Shown here piece by piece: positions 23,102 to 30,385 of a stretch of DNA of 31,934 nucleotides. Position 1 is the first letter of the stretch. Each line of letters begins with the position of its first letter. Source of the stretch: a virus; IMG/VR virus record IMGVR_UViG_3300035698_001964, positions 1 through 31,934 of that record. One strand, 5' to 3'. A model generated the notes under the pieces. It was given only the letters and a program-made list of their open reading frames with translations. It ran no database searches and was not told the origin of the DNA. A program made the position numbers and the translations under genes.

Positions 23102-23163
23102 AACTATGATTTGTTAATAATTATTAACTCGTCATAGCTTTGGTATTAATTTTTAAATTGTTT

Positions 23164-23376
23164 CTAATCATCTGTTCTTTTATTAAATATTCTTCTTAAA
23201 ATATAACTTCTTATAATAGATATAGCTGTAAACCATAATCCTATTATAAAGTTATCTCCTAGTGGTATATCTATTCCAAAATATGGGAATATTATTATCT
23301 GGCTACCACAGGCTACTAAGTAACCTACTAATACATTCACAAAACTTTCTAATAAACTATACTTCTTTGCTTGCAT
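23164..23376 (-). CDS. conserved phage two-helix membrane protein
   Basis: A 70-residue protein with two membrane segments, residues of about 13-33 (VNVLVGYLVACGSQIIIFPYF) and about 42-60 (NFIIGLWFTAISIIRSYILR), and a short basic tail RRIFNKR. This matches a widespread phage family with the pattern ...SLVE...N...G...A...Q...FP.FG......N......F...S..RSY.LRR.F, which I recall being listed as DUF7220. Function unknown. Its start overlaps the stop of the upstream gene. Confidence 0.75.
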   Translation of the reverse strand: MQAKKYSLLESFVNVLVGYLVACGSQIIIFPYFGIDIPLGDNFIIGLWFTAISIIRSYILRRIFNKRTDD

Positions 23377-23756
23377 TATAACATTTTAATTACTTCGTCC
23401 ATTAGTTGCATAAACTGTTTTACGGAACTAACTTTGATTAACTTCTTGTCTTTTAGGTGTTTAATAAGCTCATAAGCTTGTTTACCTCTATCCTTTGCTC
23501 TCTCTTGACTATAAACTGGGTAGCTTTCCCTTATTATATAAGGGTAGTAATAACCCTGCCACCAGTCCCAACAACTAATGTTTCCATTGTATTCTGTTGT
23601 TGTACCGTTTTGTAAATTAACACCAGTTCCCATATTGAGTTCTAGTCCTACGTTACCACCACTAGCATTATAACTAGGCTCAACTGTAAATGTGAGATTA
23701 TCCCCAACATCTTGGTTGAGGCAACTCATAGTTAACTCTCTTTCCTCATTTCCCAT
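23376..23756 (-). CDS. hypothetical 126-residue protein, first gene after the structured non-coding region
   Basis: The N-terminal half is beta-type and Asn/Gly-rich (NLTFTVEPSYNASGGNVGLE). The middle has an aromatic cluster CWDWWQGYYYPYIIRES, and the C-terminal 55 residues are helical (KQAYELIKHLKDKKLIKVSS, VKQFMQLMDEVIKML). A similar helical tail occurs on several small phage proteins. The ATG at 23756 lies just inside the 1-kb structured region and has an AAGAG-containing purine stretch upstream. Role unknown. Confidence 0.55.
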   Translation of the reverse strand: MGNEERELTMSCLNQDVGDNLTFTVEPSYNASGGNVGLELNMGTGVNLQNGTTTEYNGNISCWDWWQGYYYPYIIRESYPVYSQERAKDRGKQAYELIKHLKDKKLIKVSSVKQFMQLMDEVIKML

Positions 23757-23828
23757 ACTCTTGTTCCTTTCCGACTTAACCGTGTATTACCAAAGTTAAG
23801 GCGTTGTTAATTTATTAATCTTCTAATC

Positions 23829-23957
23829 ACTGGGGTCATCGGTTTGACACTTTTATCACCGAAGTCATCGTTAACTCCTCTCTACGCATTTGAGAATCGC
23901 TACTCATTCGGCTTCTGTCTAGACTGACCGAGAGAGGTCTGACGACCTCACCCCAGT
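23829..23957. ncRNA. candidate structured element closed by an 8-bp stem
   Basis: ACTGGGGT at 23829-23836 pairs perfectly with ACCCCAGT at 23950-23957, enclosing about 110 bases that are clearly GC-richer than the surroundings. Inside are GAGGTC-TGAC-GACCTC (23934-23949), TGAG/CTCA around 23891-23906, and CGG/CCG-flanked segments. The strand cannot be decided from the pairing. It may be a structured leader of the gene at 23376-23756, a separate RNA, or a DNA site. Confidence 0.45.
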
Positions 23958-23989
23958 AACTAAAAGACTAATCTTTATTATTTCTTACT

Positions 23990-24110
23990 CTAGGTGCAAG
24001 ATGACAGTTGTCTCTACTATTAGCAAGGCTGTAGTTACACTTGCACCTTATCTTGCCAGTCTATAAATAGAGTGGCAGAGCTTTGATGTAACTTTTCATC
24101 TTGCGTCTAG
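23990..24110. ncRNA. candidate 121-nt structured RNA with a 15-bp closing helix
   Basis: Bases 23990-24004 pair with 24096-24110 over 15 positions. On the plus strand two of these are G-U pairs, while on the minus strand they would be mismatches. AGTTACA at 24033-24039 pairs with TGTAACT at 24087-24093. Within that, 24055-24076 is a hairpin GCCA-TCTAT / ATAGA-TGGC with one internal mismatch. GACA/TGTC at 24003-24012 adds a small hairpin. Nested helices of this kind are typical of a folded RNA. The G-U pairs hint at the plus strand, opposite to all genes here. Confidence 0.5.
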
Positions 24111-24113
24111 AAT

Positions 24114-24142
24114 AAAAAAATAGCCGACATAAAAGTCAGCTC
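24114..24142 (-). terminator. intrinsic (rho-independent) terminator
   Basis: On the minus strand AGCTGAC (24141-24135) and GTCGGCT (24128-24122) form a 7-bp stem with one G-U pair and a 6-base loop, followed after one A by seven Ts (24120-24114). The G-U pair exists only in the minus-strand RNA, which supports this direction. It ends whatever starts at the promoter 24704-24732. Confidence 0.8.
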
Positions 24143-24697
24143 TATAAAATTCCTCCAGATGTAGTTTCATTAAACATAATTATTTTATTTTAATAATATA
24201 CTTAGCCATTATCCCTATAGTCGATGAAACAATAGGGAGTGGCTCATCTAACCAGACATCCATTGATTCTGGCTTTTTATGTACAGTAACCTCAACTCGG
24301 TGAGTTTGGTTCTGCCATAATAACTAAATATATTATACCTAGCCCCCAATCAAACCTCCTCGAGAGCAAGTTCGATTGTGAGCAAATATCAATAAACAGA
24401 AAATGACAAAATGTTTATCGCCCAAATAACTTGGGAACTAGACATACTATACTGATTTAAAAGGTACGTGTGACTTTGTGAGTGGCTATTTTGAACTGTT
24501 TAATACTATATGTGGATAAATGTATATCTCACTTACAACTCGTCTTATATTATAAACTTTATATGACAACTACTAATCCCCTTACCTACTTATATGATAA
24601 CCAATCATCTATGAAAAAATTGAAATATATAAAATAACTACTTTAAGAGTTTTTTATTTAAAGACGAATTGTAAAGGAGCTATGTTTATATTGTTAT
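24114..24697 (-). ncRNA. candidate large structured RNA, about 580 nt, with its own promoter and terminator
   Basis: A 15-bp helix with two G-U pairs joins 24661-24675 to 24532-24546 (minus-strand RNA UUUACAAUUCGUCUU / AAGACGAGUUGUAAG). Further stems follow: 24421-24435 (CCCAA/TTGGG), ATAAACA/TGTTTAT at about 24392-24418, 24347-24378 (9 bp, one G-U), 24288-24311 (AACTC/GAGTT plus AACC/GGTT), 24252-24272 (CCAGA/TCTGG), 24204-24244 (7 + 5 bp) and the terminator hairpin. Three of the helices need G-U pairs that exist only on the minus strand. The size class and phage context recall ROOL/GOLLD-type RNAs, but I cannot confirm membership. A short open frame overlaps the 3' half. Confidence 0.55.
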
Positions 24698-24703
24698 GTC
24701 CTT

Positions 24704-24732
24704 AGACTAGCATAAAAATAACGATTTGTCAA
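24704..24732 (-). promoter_or_regulatory. sigma70-type promoter for the candidate large RNA
   Basis: On the minus strand a perfect TTGACA (24732-24727) is followed by a 17-base spacer ending TATGC and the -10 hexamer TAGTCT (24709-24704). The TG one base before the -10 box makes it an extended -10. It lies 20 bases past the stop codon of the large terminase, and the predicted start is near 24697. The promoter at 31377-31405 has the same spacing and the same TATGC preceding its -10. Confidence 0.7.
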
Positions 24733-24751
24733 TATTGGATTTTTACTATCT

Positions 24752-26371
24752 CTATGCCATAAACACTTCTGCCCCAGCAACATTAAAAACATTAACTGCT
24801 AACTTAGCATAATTACAAGCGTGGAATAAATGGTCTGGTCCACTTTCTATATAACTAGCTTTCTTGATACCTGCCGCATCTTCTTTGATTACTCTAACTG
24901 GTGCTTGTAAGTGTGCTTCAAATTCTAAATCTATATCTAAATTAGTTGGTAACTTTATCTTTCTATTCTTGAACTCTGCCACCATATGGTCAAGAGATAC
25001 TGTTCTGTTAGTATTTACTTTGTCTTTATCTACTTGCCAATATCTATCACTAGCTTTTAATTCAGCCATACCTGTATAGTAACACATTTTAACTTTTCCT
25101 TTATAGGCTGTAATGAATTCAGCTACTTTTCTGGTTTCTGGGAGTGCGTCTATAACTACACCTCTTACTTGAAACTTTTTCATTAGTTCTTCTAGTGAAG
25201 CTATTGGACCAAAGAAATCCTTAACTGAACCAAATGCTAGTATTCTGTCATCTGCATCTCTGACTACATAATGTAATTTAGAGCCTACATCAACACCCAT
25301 AAATGTTCCTTTGACATTTGTAACTGGTGCTTTAAAGTCTGTTTTACAAGCTAATATGTCAGAAGCATTAATCTTATCTCCTTTAGGTTCGTACGGTAAT
25401 CCTAGGTTCTGGTTATAAAACTGTTGCTGTTCTGCCTCATTGTCGCTGTGAAACGCTTTTATGAACTTTTTAATATCTAACCTTGGGGAATATAACTGAC
25501 TTACGTGATAGCCTCTGATGTCTCTCTCTGGAAATTTAGCTATCCACTTACCTTCTAATTGCCAAGGGACTATTGGTTTTCTACATTTAGCACATACTAT
25601 TCTGATGTTCTCGAAGTCTACATTAATCATATGGTCTAAGACCTGCCACTCACTACAATGGTTACATTTAACGTGTAGGTGCATTTGGTCTGATTCCATA
25701 AACATTTTATGAATACCAAAGTTCATATAAGTAGGGGTACTAGCCCATCTCTGCCATTTCAAAGTACTATGTTCTAATCTTTTATCAAAATAAGGTATGT
25801 TCTCTACTGTCATTCTATCTACCTCATCTACAAATATAGCGTCACCTGGAACTGATGTAATTTGTGACAAAGAGTTACTACCACGAAAGTAGACAAACCC
25901 TTTAGACATTTTCTTCAATCCTATCTTATCTGCGTGTTTTCCTAATATTCTTTTTGCTCTACCTGATACTTCACTGAGGTACTGACTATTGTTTATTGGT
26001 TGGTCTATTCTTTCCTGTACTAAATCTCCCATAGAACCAGTAGTTGGAAAAAAGTATAACGAATTGTATTCGTGTTGGTCTGGTAACCACAATGCTTCTG
26101 TAAGCATTCTTTCTGTTAAACCAGTCTGGGCTGATTTCATTATAACTATATGAGGATGCTGGTCTTCATAGATTCCAGTTAGATATTTATGTTCTACGAA
26201 ATCTAAAGGCTTACCTCTAGTTGTCCAATTGTCTTGTACCCATAGAAAGTAACCATTCTTCTTATTCTTCCACGATGTCTGCCTTCCTTTCTTCATCGTC
26301 TTCATCGCTTCCATTATCACTTTCTGCTTCGATAACAGCTTGTCTTCCTTGTTTTGTATATTTATCAGCAT
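24752..26371 (-). CDS. large terminase subunit, GpA type
   Basis: A 539-residue packaging motor protein. The ATPase domain has the Walker A-like MKSAQTGLTE (residues about 78-87), YFFPTTGSM, then FRGSNSLSQITSVPGD, Walker B DAIFVDEVDRM (about 177-187) and the coupling motif WASTPTY. A CNHC...CAKC zinc knuckle at about 236-263 is typical of the lambda GpA group. The nuclease domain has FMGVDVGSK (Asp361), GVVIDALPETRK (Asp408) and a late GPDHLFHACNYA. It cuts concatemers and drives DNA into the prohead. The ATG at 26371 overlaps the upstream gene by 110 bases. Starts at 26314, 26305 or 26296 are possible. Confidence 0.93.
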   Translation of the reverse strand: MLINIQNKEDKLLSKQKVIMEAMKTMKKGRQTSWKNKKNGYFLWVQDNWTTRGKPLDFVEHKYLTGIYEDQHPHIVIMKSAQTGLTERMLTEALWLPDQHEYNSLYFFPTTGSMGDLVQERIDQPINNSQYLSEVSGRAKRILGKHADKIGLKKMSKGFVYFRGSNSLSQITSVPGDAIFVDEVDRMTVENIPYFDKRLEHSTLKWQRWASTPTYMNFGIHKMFMESDQMHLHVKCNHCSEWQVLDHMINVDFENIRIVCAKCRKPIVPWQLEGKWIAKFPERDIRGYHVSQLYSPRLDIKKFIKAFHSDNEAEQQQFYNQNLGLPYEPKGDKINASDILACKTDFKAPVTNVKGTFMGVDVGSKLHYVVRDADDRILAFGSVKDFFGPIASLEELMKKFQVRGVVIDALPETRKVAEFITAYKGKVKMCYYTGMAELKASDRYWQVDKDKVNTNRTVSLDHMVAEFKNRKIKLPTNLDIDLEFEAHLQAPVRVIKEDAAGIKKASYIESGPDHLFHACNYAKLAVNVFNVAGAEVFMA

Positions 26372-27074
26372 AATAACTCATCACTTTTTTTAATGTCCCT
26401 TCATAGTTTTCATCATTGAAATCATTTTCTCCTAATCCCAACTTCTTCATTACTTCTTCTTGTTCTTCACTTACTATTATATTCTGTTGTGCAAATAACA
26501 CGTTCTGTTCCTGTTTAGGTGGCATTAAACCAAATCTTAGGGACAAGTCATCTAATTCAGATAAGTGCTTACTACTAGATTCTAGTGCTGATGTTAGTTT
26601 AGATATAGACTCAAACACTACTGTTGAGGGTATATTAGTTTTCTCCATTAACACTAAGGCTTTATCTAGGGCTAGTTGTGCTTTACTTACTGTATACTTA
26701 GACTTGTTATAGATTTTCATTCTTTGCTCAAAAAAGTTGAAATCCTTTAATGCTTTGATAATTCTAACTTCGTCTTTGAGTGCTAAAGCTATACTTTTAT
26801 TACTTTTCTCTTCTTCTATCTTTTTGACTTTCCTTCTAAAACTATTAGTCGTATCTTTATTAGGTATTTCTTCTGGTTTCAAATCAGGAAACTTTTCTGC
26901 CATCTTAATAAGAAACTTCTCTGCTGATATGTTTTCTATAATTAAATTATCTACAACAAAGTCTCTCATTCCTTTAACATTCTTCATAAGAAATGGTATT
27001 TTACCTCCGTGTTTCCTATAAAAATGAGCTTCTTCTAAATGTATATTCAATTGTTCTTTGCTAAGTGGACACAT
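26262..27074 (-). CDS. putative small terminase subunit
   Basis: A 270-residue, mostly helical, charged protein directly upstream of and overlapping the large terminase. Residues of about 40-90 (ISAEKFLIKMAEKFPDLK, then TTNSFRRKVKKIEEEK) could form a DNA-binding helix pair. The middle is coiled-coil-like (SKAQLALDKALVLMEKTN and SISKLTSALESSSKHLSELD). The C terminus is strongly acidic (ESDNGSDEDDEE). Small terminases recognise the packaging site and load the large subunit, and often have this helical layout. The call rests mainly on position, since no family signature is recognised. Confidence 0.45.
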   Translation of the reverse strand: MCPLSKEQLNIHLEEAHFYRKHGGKIPFLMKNVKGMRDFVVDNLIIENISAEKFLIKMAEKFPDLKPEEIPNKDTTNSFRRKVKKIEEEKSNKSIALALKDEVRIIKALKDFNFFEQRMKIYNKSKYTVSKAQLALDKALVLMEKTNIPSTVVFESISKLTSALESSSKHLSELDDLSLRFGLMPPKQEQNVLFAQQNIIVSEEQEEVMKKLGLGENDFNDENYEGTLKKVMSYYADKYTKQGRQAVIEAESDNGSDEDDEERKADIVEE

Positions 27075-27112
27075 TATATTTGTTTATAATACTATTACTA
27101 CTTAATACTACT

Positions 27113-27859
27113 TTACTCTTTATCTTCAATGGTAATTGTATCAACTCTTTTATCTGTGGTCAATAAATCAAATATTACATTATTCATATCCTGCTTTGAT
27201 ACTCCTACCCTATCTGCTAATGGTTTTATTACTTTCCATAATCTTTCGTCTGCTCTAATCCATACACTGTCTTTGCCACCATAGTCTATTATCATATAGT
27301 TACTGTCTAGGGTATCTCCGAATTCAGAAAATAATCTATTCAGTACACGACTTAAATCGTCTATGCTTTGGATTTCTTCCTTTGCCTCATCAAGCTTTTC
27401 TTGTATATCCTTTGGTAATCCAGCTCTAACTTCTTTGACGAATTTTTTAAGTTGGTCTTCTGTGGAAATAGTCATCATATCTAATGTCTTTTCCCTACCA
27501 TACTTCTTGATTAACCTTTCATATTCCTTTGTAAATATAATTGGATTTAATTCACCACGTCTAGCGTTATCTGATAGTGCGTCTGCTAAGGCTTCATCTC
27601 TATTTTCATAAGTACCAACATAAGCTGGTATTTCTTCAAAATCAAGATACTTTGCTGCCCTATATCTATGGTTTCCTTTAATTACTTCATAGACCTTACC
27701 GAACTTACCATCTTTGTTATGATATAGAACTATTGGCTGGTCAAAACCACGCTTCTTAATATTTGCTACCAAATCGTTAAAGGTCAATTCGTCCATTTGG
27801 TTCGGATTAACGTCTAACTCAACTATCTGATTAATCTTAATTTTTTGTACTTCGTTCAT
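27113..27859 (-). CDS. ParB N-terminal-domain protein
   Basis: A 248-residue protein. Residues of about 6-100 form a ParB/Sulfiredoxin-type domain: IKINQIVELDVNPNQMDEL, then LVANIKKRGFDQPIVLY and the nucleotide-binding signature IKGNHRYRAAKYL (residues about 61-72), with DNARRGELNP behind it. The C-terminal part is helical without a clear helix-turn-helix centromere-binding domain. Phage proteins of this type include regulators, nucleases and partition-like proteins. It overlaps the gene upstream by 23 bases. Confidence 0.8.
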   Translation of the reverse strand: MNEVQKIKINQIVELDVNPNQMDELTFNDLVANIKKRGFDQPIVLYHNKDGKFGKVYEVIKGNHRYRAAKYLDFEEIPAYVGTYENRDEALADALSDNARRGELNPIIFTKEYERLIKKYGREKTLDMMTISTEDQLKKFVKEVRAGLPKDIQEKLDEAKEEIQSIDDLSRVLNRLFSEFGDTLDSNYMIIDYGGKDSVWIRADERLWKVIKPLADRVGVSKQDMNNVIFDLLTTDKRVDTITIEDKE

Positions 27860-28037
27860 ATATTGGGTATTTACTAATTATTGTGTCTCTATATCCTTTA
27901 CTTAATACGTATTTATGTATTTCATAGCAAGTTGGTGCTCCAAAATACTTTATTGTCTTAGCTTTCCAAGAATCAGCTGCTTTTTGTATATGTTCCATTA
28001 GCTGTTCATAAGTAAATGAATTACCTAGGTCAGCCAT
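27837..28037 (-). CDS. 66-codon ORF, possibly the displaced 3' end of the truncated glycosyltransferase
   Basis: From ATG 28037 it encodes ADLGNSFTYEQLMEHIQKAA and AKTIKYFGAPTCYEIHKYVL. The same frame stays open upstream to about 28150, reading LDSVPEDIVFEKSLGSFKKF just where the preceding glycosyltransferase ORF stops. A -1 shift near 28110 would give QYLDSVPED and join the two. It may therefore be the C terminus of that gene rather than a gene of its own. Its end overlaps the ParB-type gene by 23 bases. Confidence 0.45.
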   Translation of the reverse strand: MADLGNSFTYEQLMEHIQKAADSWKAKTIKYFGAPTCYEIHKYVLSKGYRDTIISKYPIYERSTKN

Positions 28038-28105
28038 AGCTTCGTCTGAGAATTTCTTGAAACTACCTAGACTTTTCTCAAATACTATGTCCTCTGGGAC
28101 ACTAT

Positions 28106-28876
28106 CTAGTATTGTGGAGATACTTGCTGTGTAGTCATAAGTATTTCAGCATCTCTACCAGAACTAAAAAACTTCTCCATTAATTCTGCTGTCATTTGTG
28201 GGTACTTTTCTGATGACATTCTTGCTCCCCAGAATAATGAAAACTTATCATTCTTAGGTAAATCACAGTATCTGTCTAATTCTTCTATGTTCATTGGTAA
28301 CCCACGGACATAGTTTTTTTCATCTGCCTTTAAAAATGTTGCTGGAGATACGAATTTTCTTACTTGCTTATTTGCTTTATCTTTTTCATCTTGATTTAGA
28401 AACCAAGTATAGCCAGTAACATATCCATTAACCATAGCCTTTTTAAGCCCCTCGCTAGTAACTCTATCGGTACTAACTAAAGGTTCAAAGTTATGGACTG
28501 GCATTGTATATCTACGTCTGTTATCTGATAGACAAGAAGCAATATTATCAACTGCCATTGTTCTACTAGTTAAAACTGCGTCTATTGGATACTTTCCTGC
28601 TTTTCTAGAAAACATTCTATACATTTCATCTGGAGTTCTAGCCATTTCTCCATAGAAATCACCTAAATTCATTGATACCTCTAAATATGTTGCATTCTTT
28701 GGTAAGTTTGGAAGTTCTTCTCTAATCTCTGGAACTAGGAAATAAAAGTGAACTGGTAGCTTTGCCTTTTCTGTAAATTTAATTAAGTCAGCATATACTC
28801 TAAGATTGCTGTCGTGGTGGAATGTCGGCATTCCAAACAATGGTAATATAGCTACTCTAAGTGTCTTTCTATCCAT
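28106..28876 (-). CDS. glycosyltransferase-like protein, C-terminally truncated or frameshifted
   Basis: A 256-residue protein. The N-terminal domain has LRVAILPLFGMPTFHHDSNL, VHFYFLVPEIREELP and IDAVLTSRTMAVDNIA. The second domain starts with KFSLFWGARMSSEKYPQMTA and GRDAEILMTT, a typical first strand-helix-strand of a GT-B donor domain, and then stops. The E-x7-E region and the rest of the donor domain are absent. The frame change near 28110 (see the 27837 ORF) adds up to about 90 residues but still no donor motif, so part of the gene appears lost. Confidence 0.65.
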   Translation of the reverse strand: MDRKTLRVAILPLFGMPTFHHDSNLRVYADLIKFTEKAKLPVHFYFLVPEIREELPNLPKNATYLEVSMNLGDFYGEMARTPDEMYRMFSRKAGKYPIDAVLTSRTMAVDNIASCLSDNRRRYTMPVHNFEPLVSTDRVTSEGLKKAMVNGYVTGYTWFLNQDEKDKANKQVRKFVSPATFLKADEKNYVRGLPMNIEELDRYCDLPKNDKFSLFWGARMSSEKYPQMTAELMEKFFSSGRDAEILMTTQQVSPQY

Positions 28877-28880
28877 TTGG

Positions 28881-29015
28881 TTATTTTAATGTCTGCTTAA
28901 CTCTATCTAAACCTTCTTTAGTTGGTGGTTTCCCATAGCCAATCTTAATGGCTATTTGTTCAACTGTCATCCCCTTTCTGTGTAGTTTTTTTATTCTTTC
29001 ATTCTTTTCATTCAT
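28881..29015 (-). CDS. tiny helix-turn-helix-like protein
   Basis: A 44-residue ORF, mainly NERIKKLHRKGMTVEQIAIK followed by IGYGKPPTKEGLDRVKQTL. The spacing LHRKGMTVEQIAIKIGYGK resembles a resolvase-type or recombination directionality helix-turn-helix, so it may bind DNA. Its ATG overlaps the stop region of the glycosyltransferase upstream by 8 bases. Confidence 0.6.
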   Translation of the reverse strand: MNEKNERIKKLHRKGMTVEQIAIKIGYGKPPTKEGLDRVKQTLK

Positions 29016-30375
29016 ATTTTTTTATATATAACTTTAAAGCATTTGCTGCTGATTTATTTATAAATTTACTACTAGACAATTTATCGCTATCCATTAATCC
29101 ATCAATAGTTTTGATAAGTTCTTCATAACTATAATCCTTTATTACTTGATAGTCCAACTTTTCAATCAATCCGAATAAAAAGTGTGGTTTACTTTCCTCT
29201 ACACTTTTAAGTATCGCATCTTCAAAGATTTCTGTGTATGAATTTCCAGCTTCTTTACTTGCGTGTGTTTTAATTAAATAGCTTGACAAATCTTTACTAA
29301 TATTGGCTAATCCTTCTTTGTCTTTTTCGTACATTTTACAAGCATCTATGACCATTTTATCGAAACTAGCCTCTCCTTTAACTAAAAACGGATAATCCTT
29401 TGGTAATCTACTATCTAAACATTTTTCATTTATATAAATACCTACTAATCCTTTTATTCCCATTTGAATATAAGATAAGCCAGTACCTTCATAATCTGCT
29501 CCGTGAAAATAGAAATCACCTTTTTCTATATGTTCATAAAAATCAGCCCTACTACAATTTTCCTTTATAGTAATATAGTCCTTTCCATAGACTTCATCTT
29601 GTAAGTTCTTAGGGAATTTACCAATACCTATAAATAGAAGCTTTGCATTATGTCCTGCCATTCTAGCTAAATCAATAGACTTTATAAGCCAATCTATTCT
29701 TTTTCTAGACTTATGATGTGTTCCTGCGTGAACAAAAACTATTTCATCTCCATCAAACATCTTTTCTTTCTTTTTGATTTCATCACCATATACCATTGGT
29801 GGTGTATATCTTAGGTCTGTATTTAAGAAACTACTAGGAGATAGGTACTTTTTACCAATTTTACTAGCTACTTCTACATCGTGCTTTGTCAGAACCATAC
29901 ATTTAGTATCTAACATAGCATTTATAAGTGATGTTTCAGCCCATTTGTCCTTTATCCATTGAATATGCTTGTCTGCTAGTTCATCTATGAAACAAACAAT
30001 CGGTTCTTTGTAGATATAATCAAAAACAGAAAACTTTTCTTTAAAATAGGCTAAATTAAAATTAACTAACCACGGATAAAAATTGGTTAGTATAATATCG
30101 TAAGTGCCTCTATTCTCATAAAGGTACTTATAAGCACCATCATCTAGGTTTAGTGTTCCTTCTGAAACATTTGTTTCCCAAGACTTTTTTCCGTGCTCTT
30201 TTTTGTATGTAATTATGTTTACTTTTTCTATATCAGAAGCTTCATCAACACCTTCTGGTAAAAGTATATCTAGCTCGTATTTATTAACCCTACACATATC
30301 CACAATAGTCGCCACTCCACTACAGCCTAAAACATTCTTGCTTGTATGCAATTTGGGGAGATATAATATTTTCAT
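29008..30375 (-). CDS. GT4-like glycosyltransferase
   Basis: A 455-residue GT-B protein. The N-terminal domain starts MKILYLPKLHTSKNVLGCSG, with YDIILTNFYPWLVNFN and CMVLTKHDVEVASKIG. The donor domain has EIVFVHAGTHHKSRKRIDWL, NAKLLFIGIGKFPKNL, and GADYEGTGLSYIQMGIKGLV at the usual donor site, where the second Glu of E-x7-E is Gln. About 100 helical residues follow the catalytic part. The acceptor is unknown. It is the first glycosyltransferase of the transcription unit starting near 31370. Confidence 0.75.
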   Translation of the reverse strand: MKILYLPKLHTSKNVLGCSGVATIVDMCRVNKYELDILLPEGVDEASDIEKVNIITYKKEHGKKSWETNVSEGTLNLDDGAYKYLYENRGTYDIILTNFYPWLVNFNLAYFKEKFSVFDYIYKEPIVCFIDELADKHIQWIKDKWAETSLINAMLDTKCMVLTKHDVEVASKIGKKYLSPSSFLNTDLRYTPPMVYGDEIKKKEKMFDGDEIVFVHAGTHHKSRKRIDWLIKSIDLARMAGHNAKLLFIGIGKFPKNLQDEVYGKDYITIKENCSRADFYEHIEKGDFYFHGADYEGTGLSYIQMGIKGLVGIYINEKCLDSRLPKDYPFLVKGEASFDKMVIDACKMYEKDKEGLANISKDLSSYLIKTHASKEAGNSYTEIFEDAILKSVEESKPHFLFGLIEKLDYQVIKDYSYEELIKTIDGLMDSDKLSSSKFINKSAANALKLYIKKYE

Positions 30376-30385
30376 TTACGTTTTT

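Larger units (their letters stand above)
23757..24751. other. about 1 kb without a convincing gene, rich in strong hairpins
   Basis: This is the only long gap in an otherwise tightly packed window. In transcription order it contains a promoter (24704-24732), a stretch of paired segments ending at an intrinsic terminator (24114-24142), then two compact GC-richer structures (23990-24110 and 23829-23957). Short open stretches exist (24180-24323, and an 11-codon ATG frame ending at the terminator) but none is a convincing gene. Besides RNA, a replication origin or packaging site next to the terminase is possible. Confidence 0.7.

Noticed and set aside
23844-23872. Plus-strand promoter starting with TTGACA
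   Set aside because: No acceptable -10 box at 16-18 bases (ATCGTT at 17).
24346-24384. tRNA suggested by TTCGATT near 24371
   Set aside because: No acceptor or T-stem pairing fits around it, and the bases instead form a 9-bp hairpin on the minus strand.
25558-25570. Copy of the GCCAAGGGAC arm of the 9062-9129 inverted repeat inside the terminase gene
   Set aside because: Both places encode Val-Pro-Trp with the same codons, and no second arm is present in the terminase gene, so this is coincidence.
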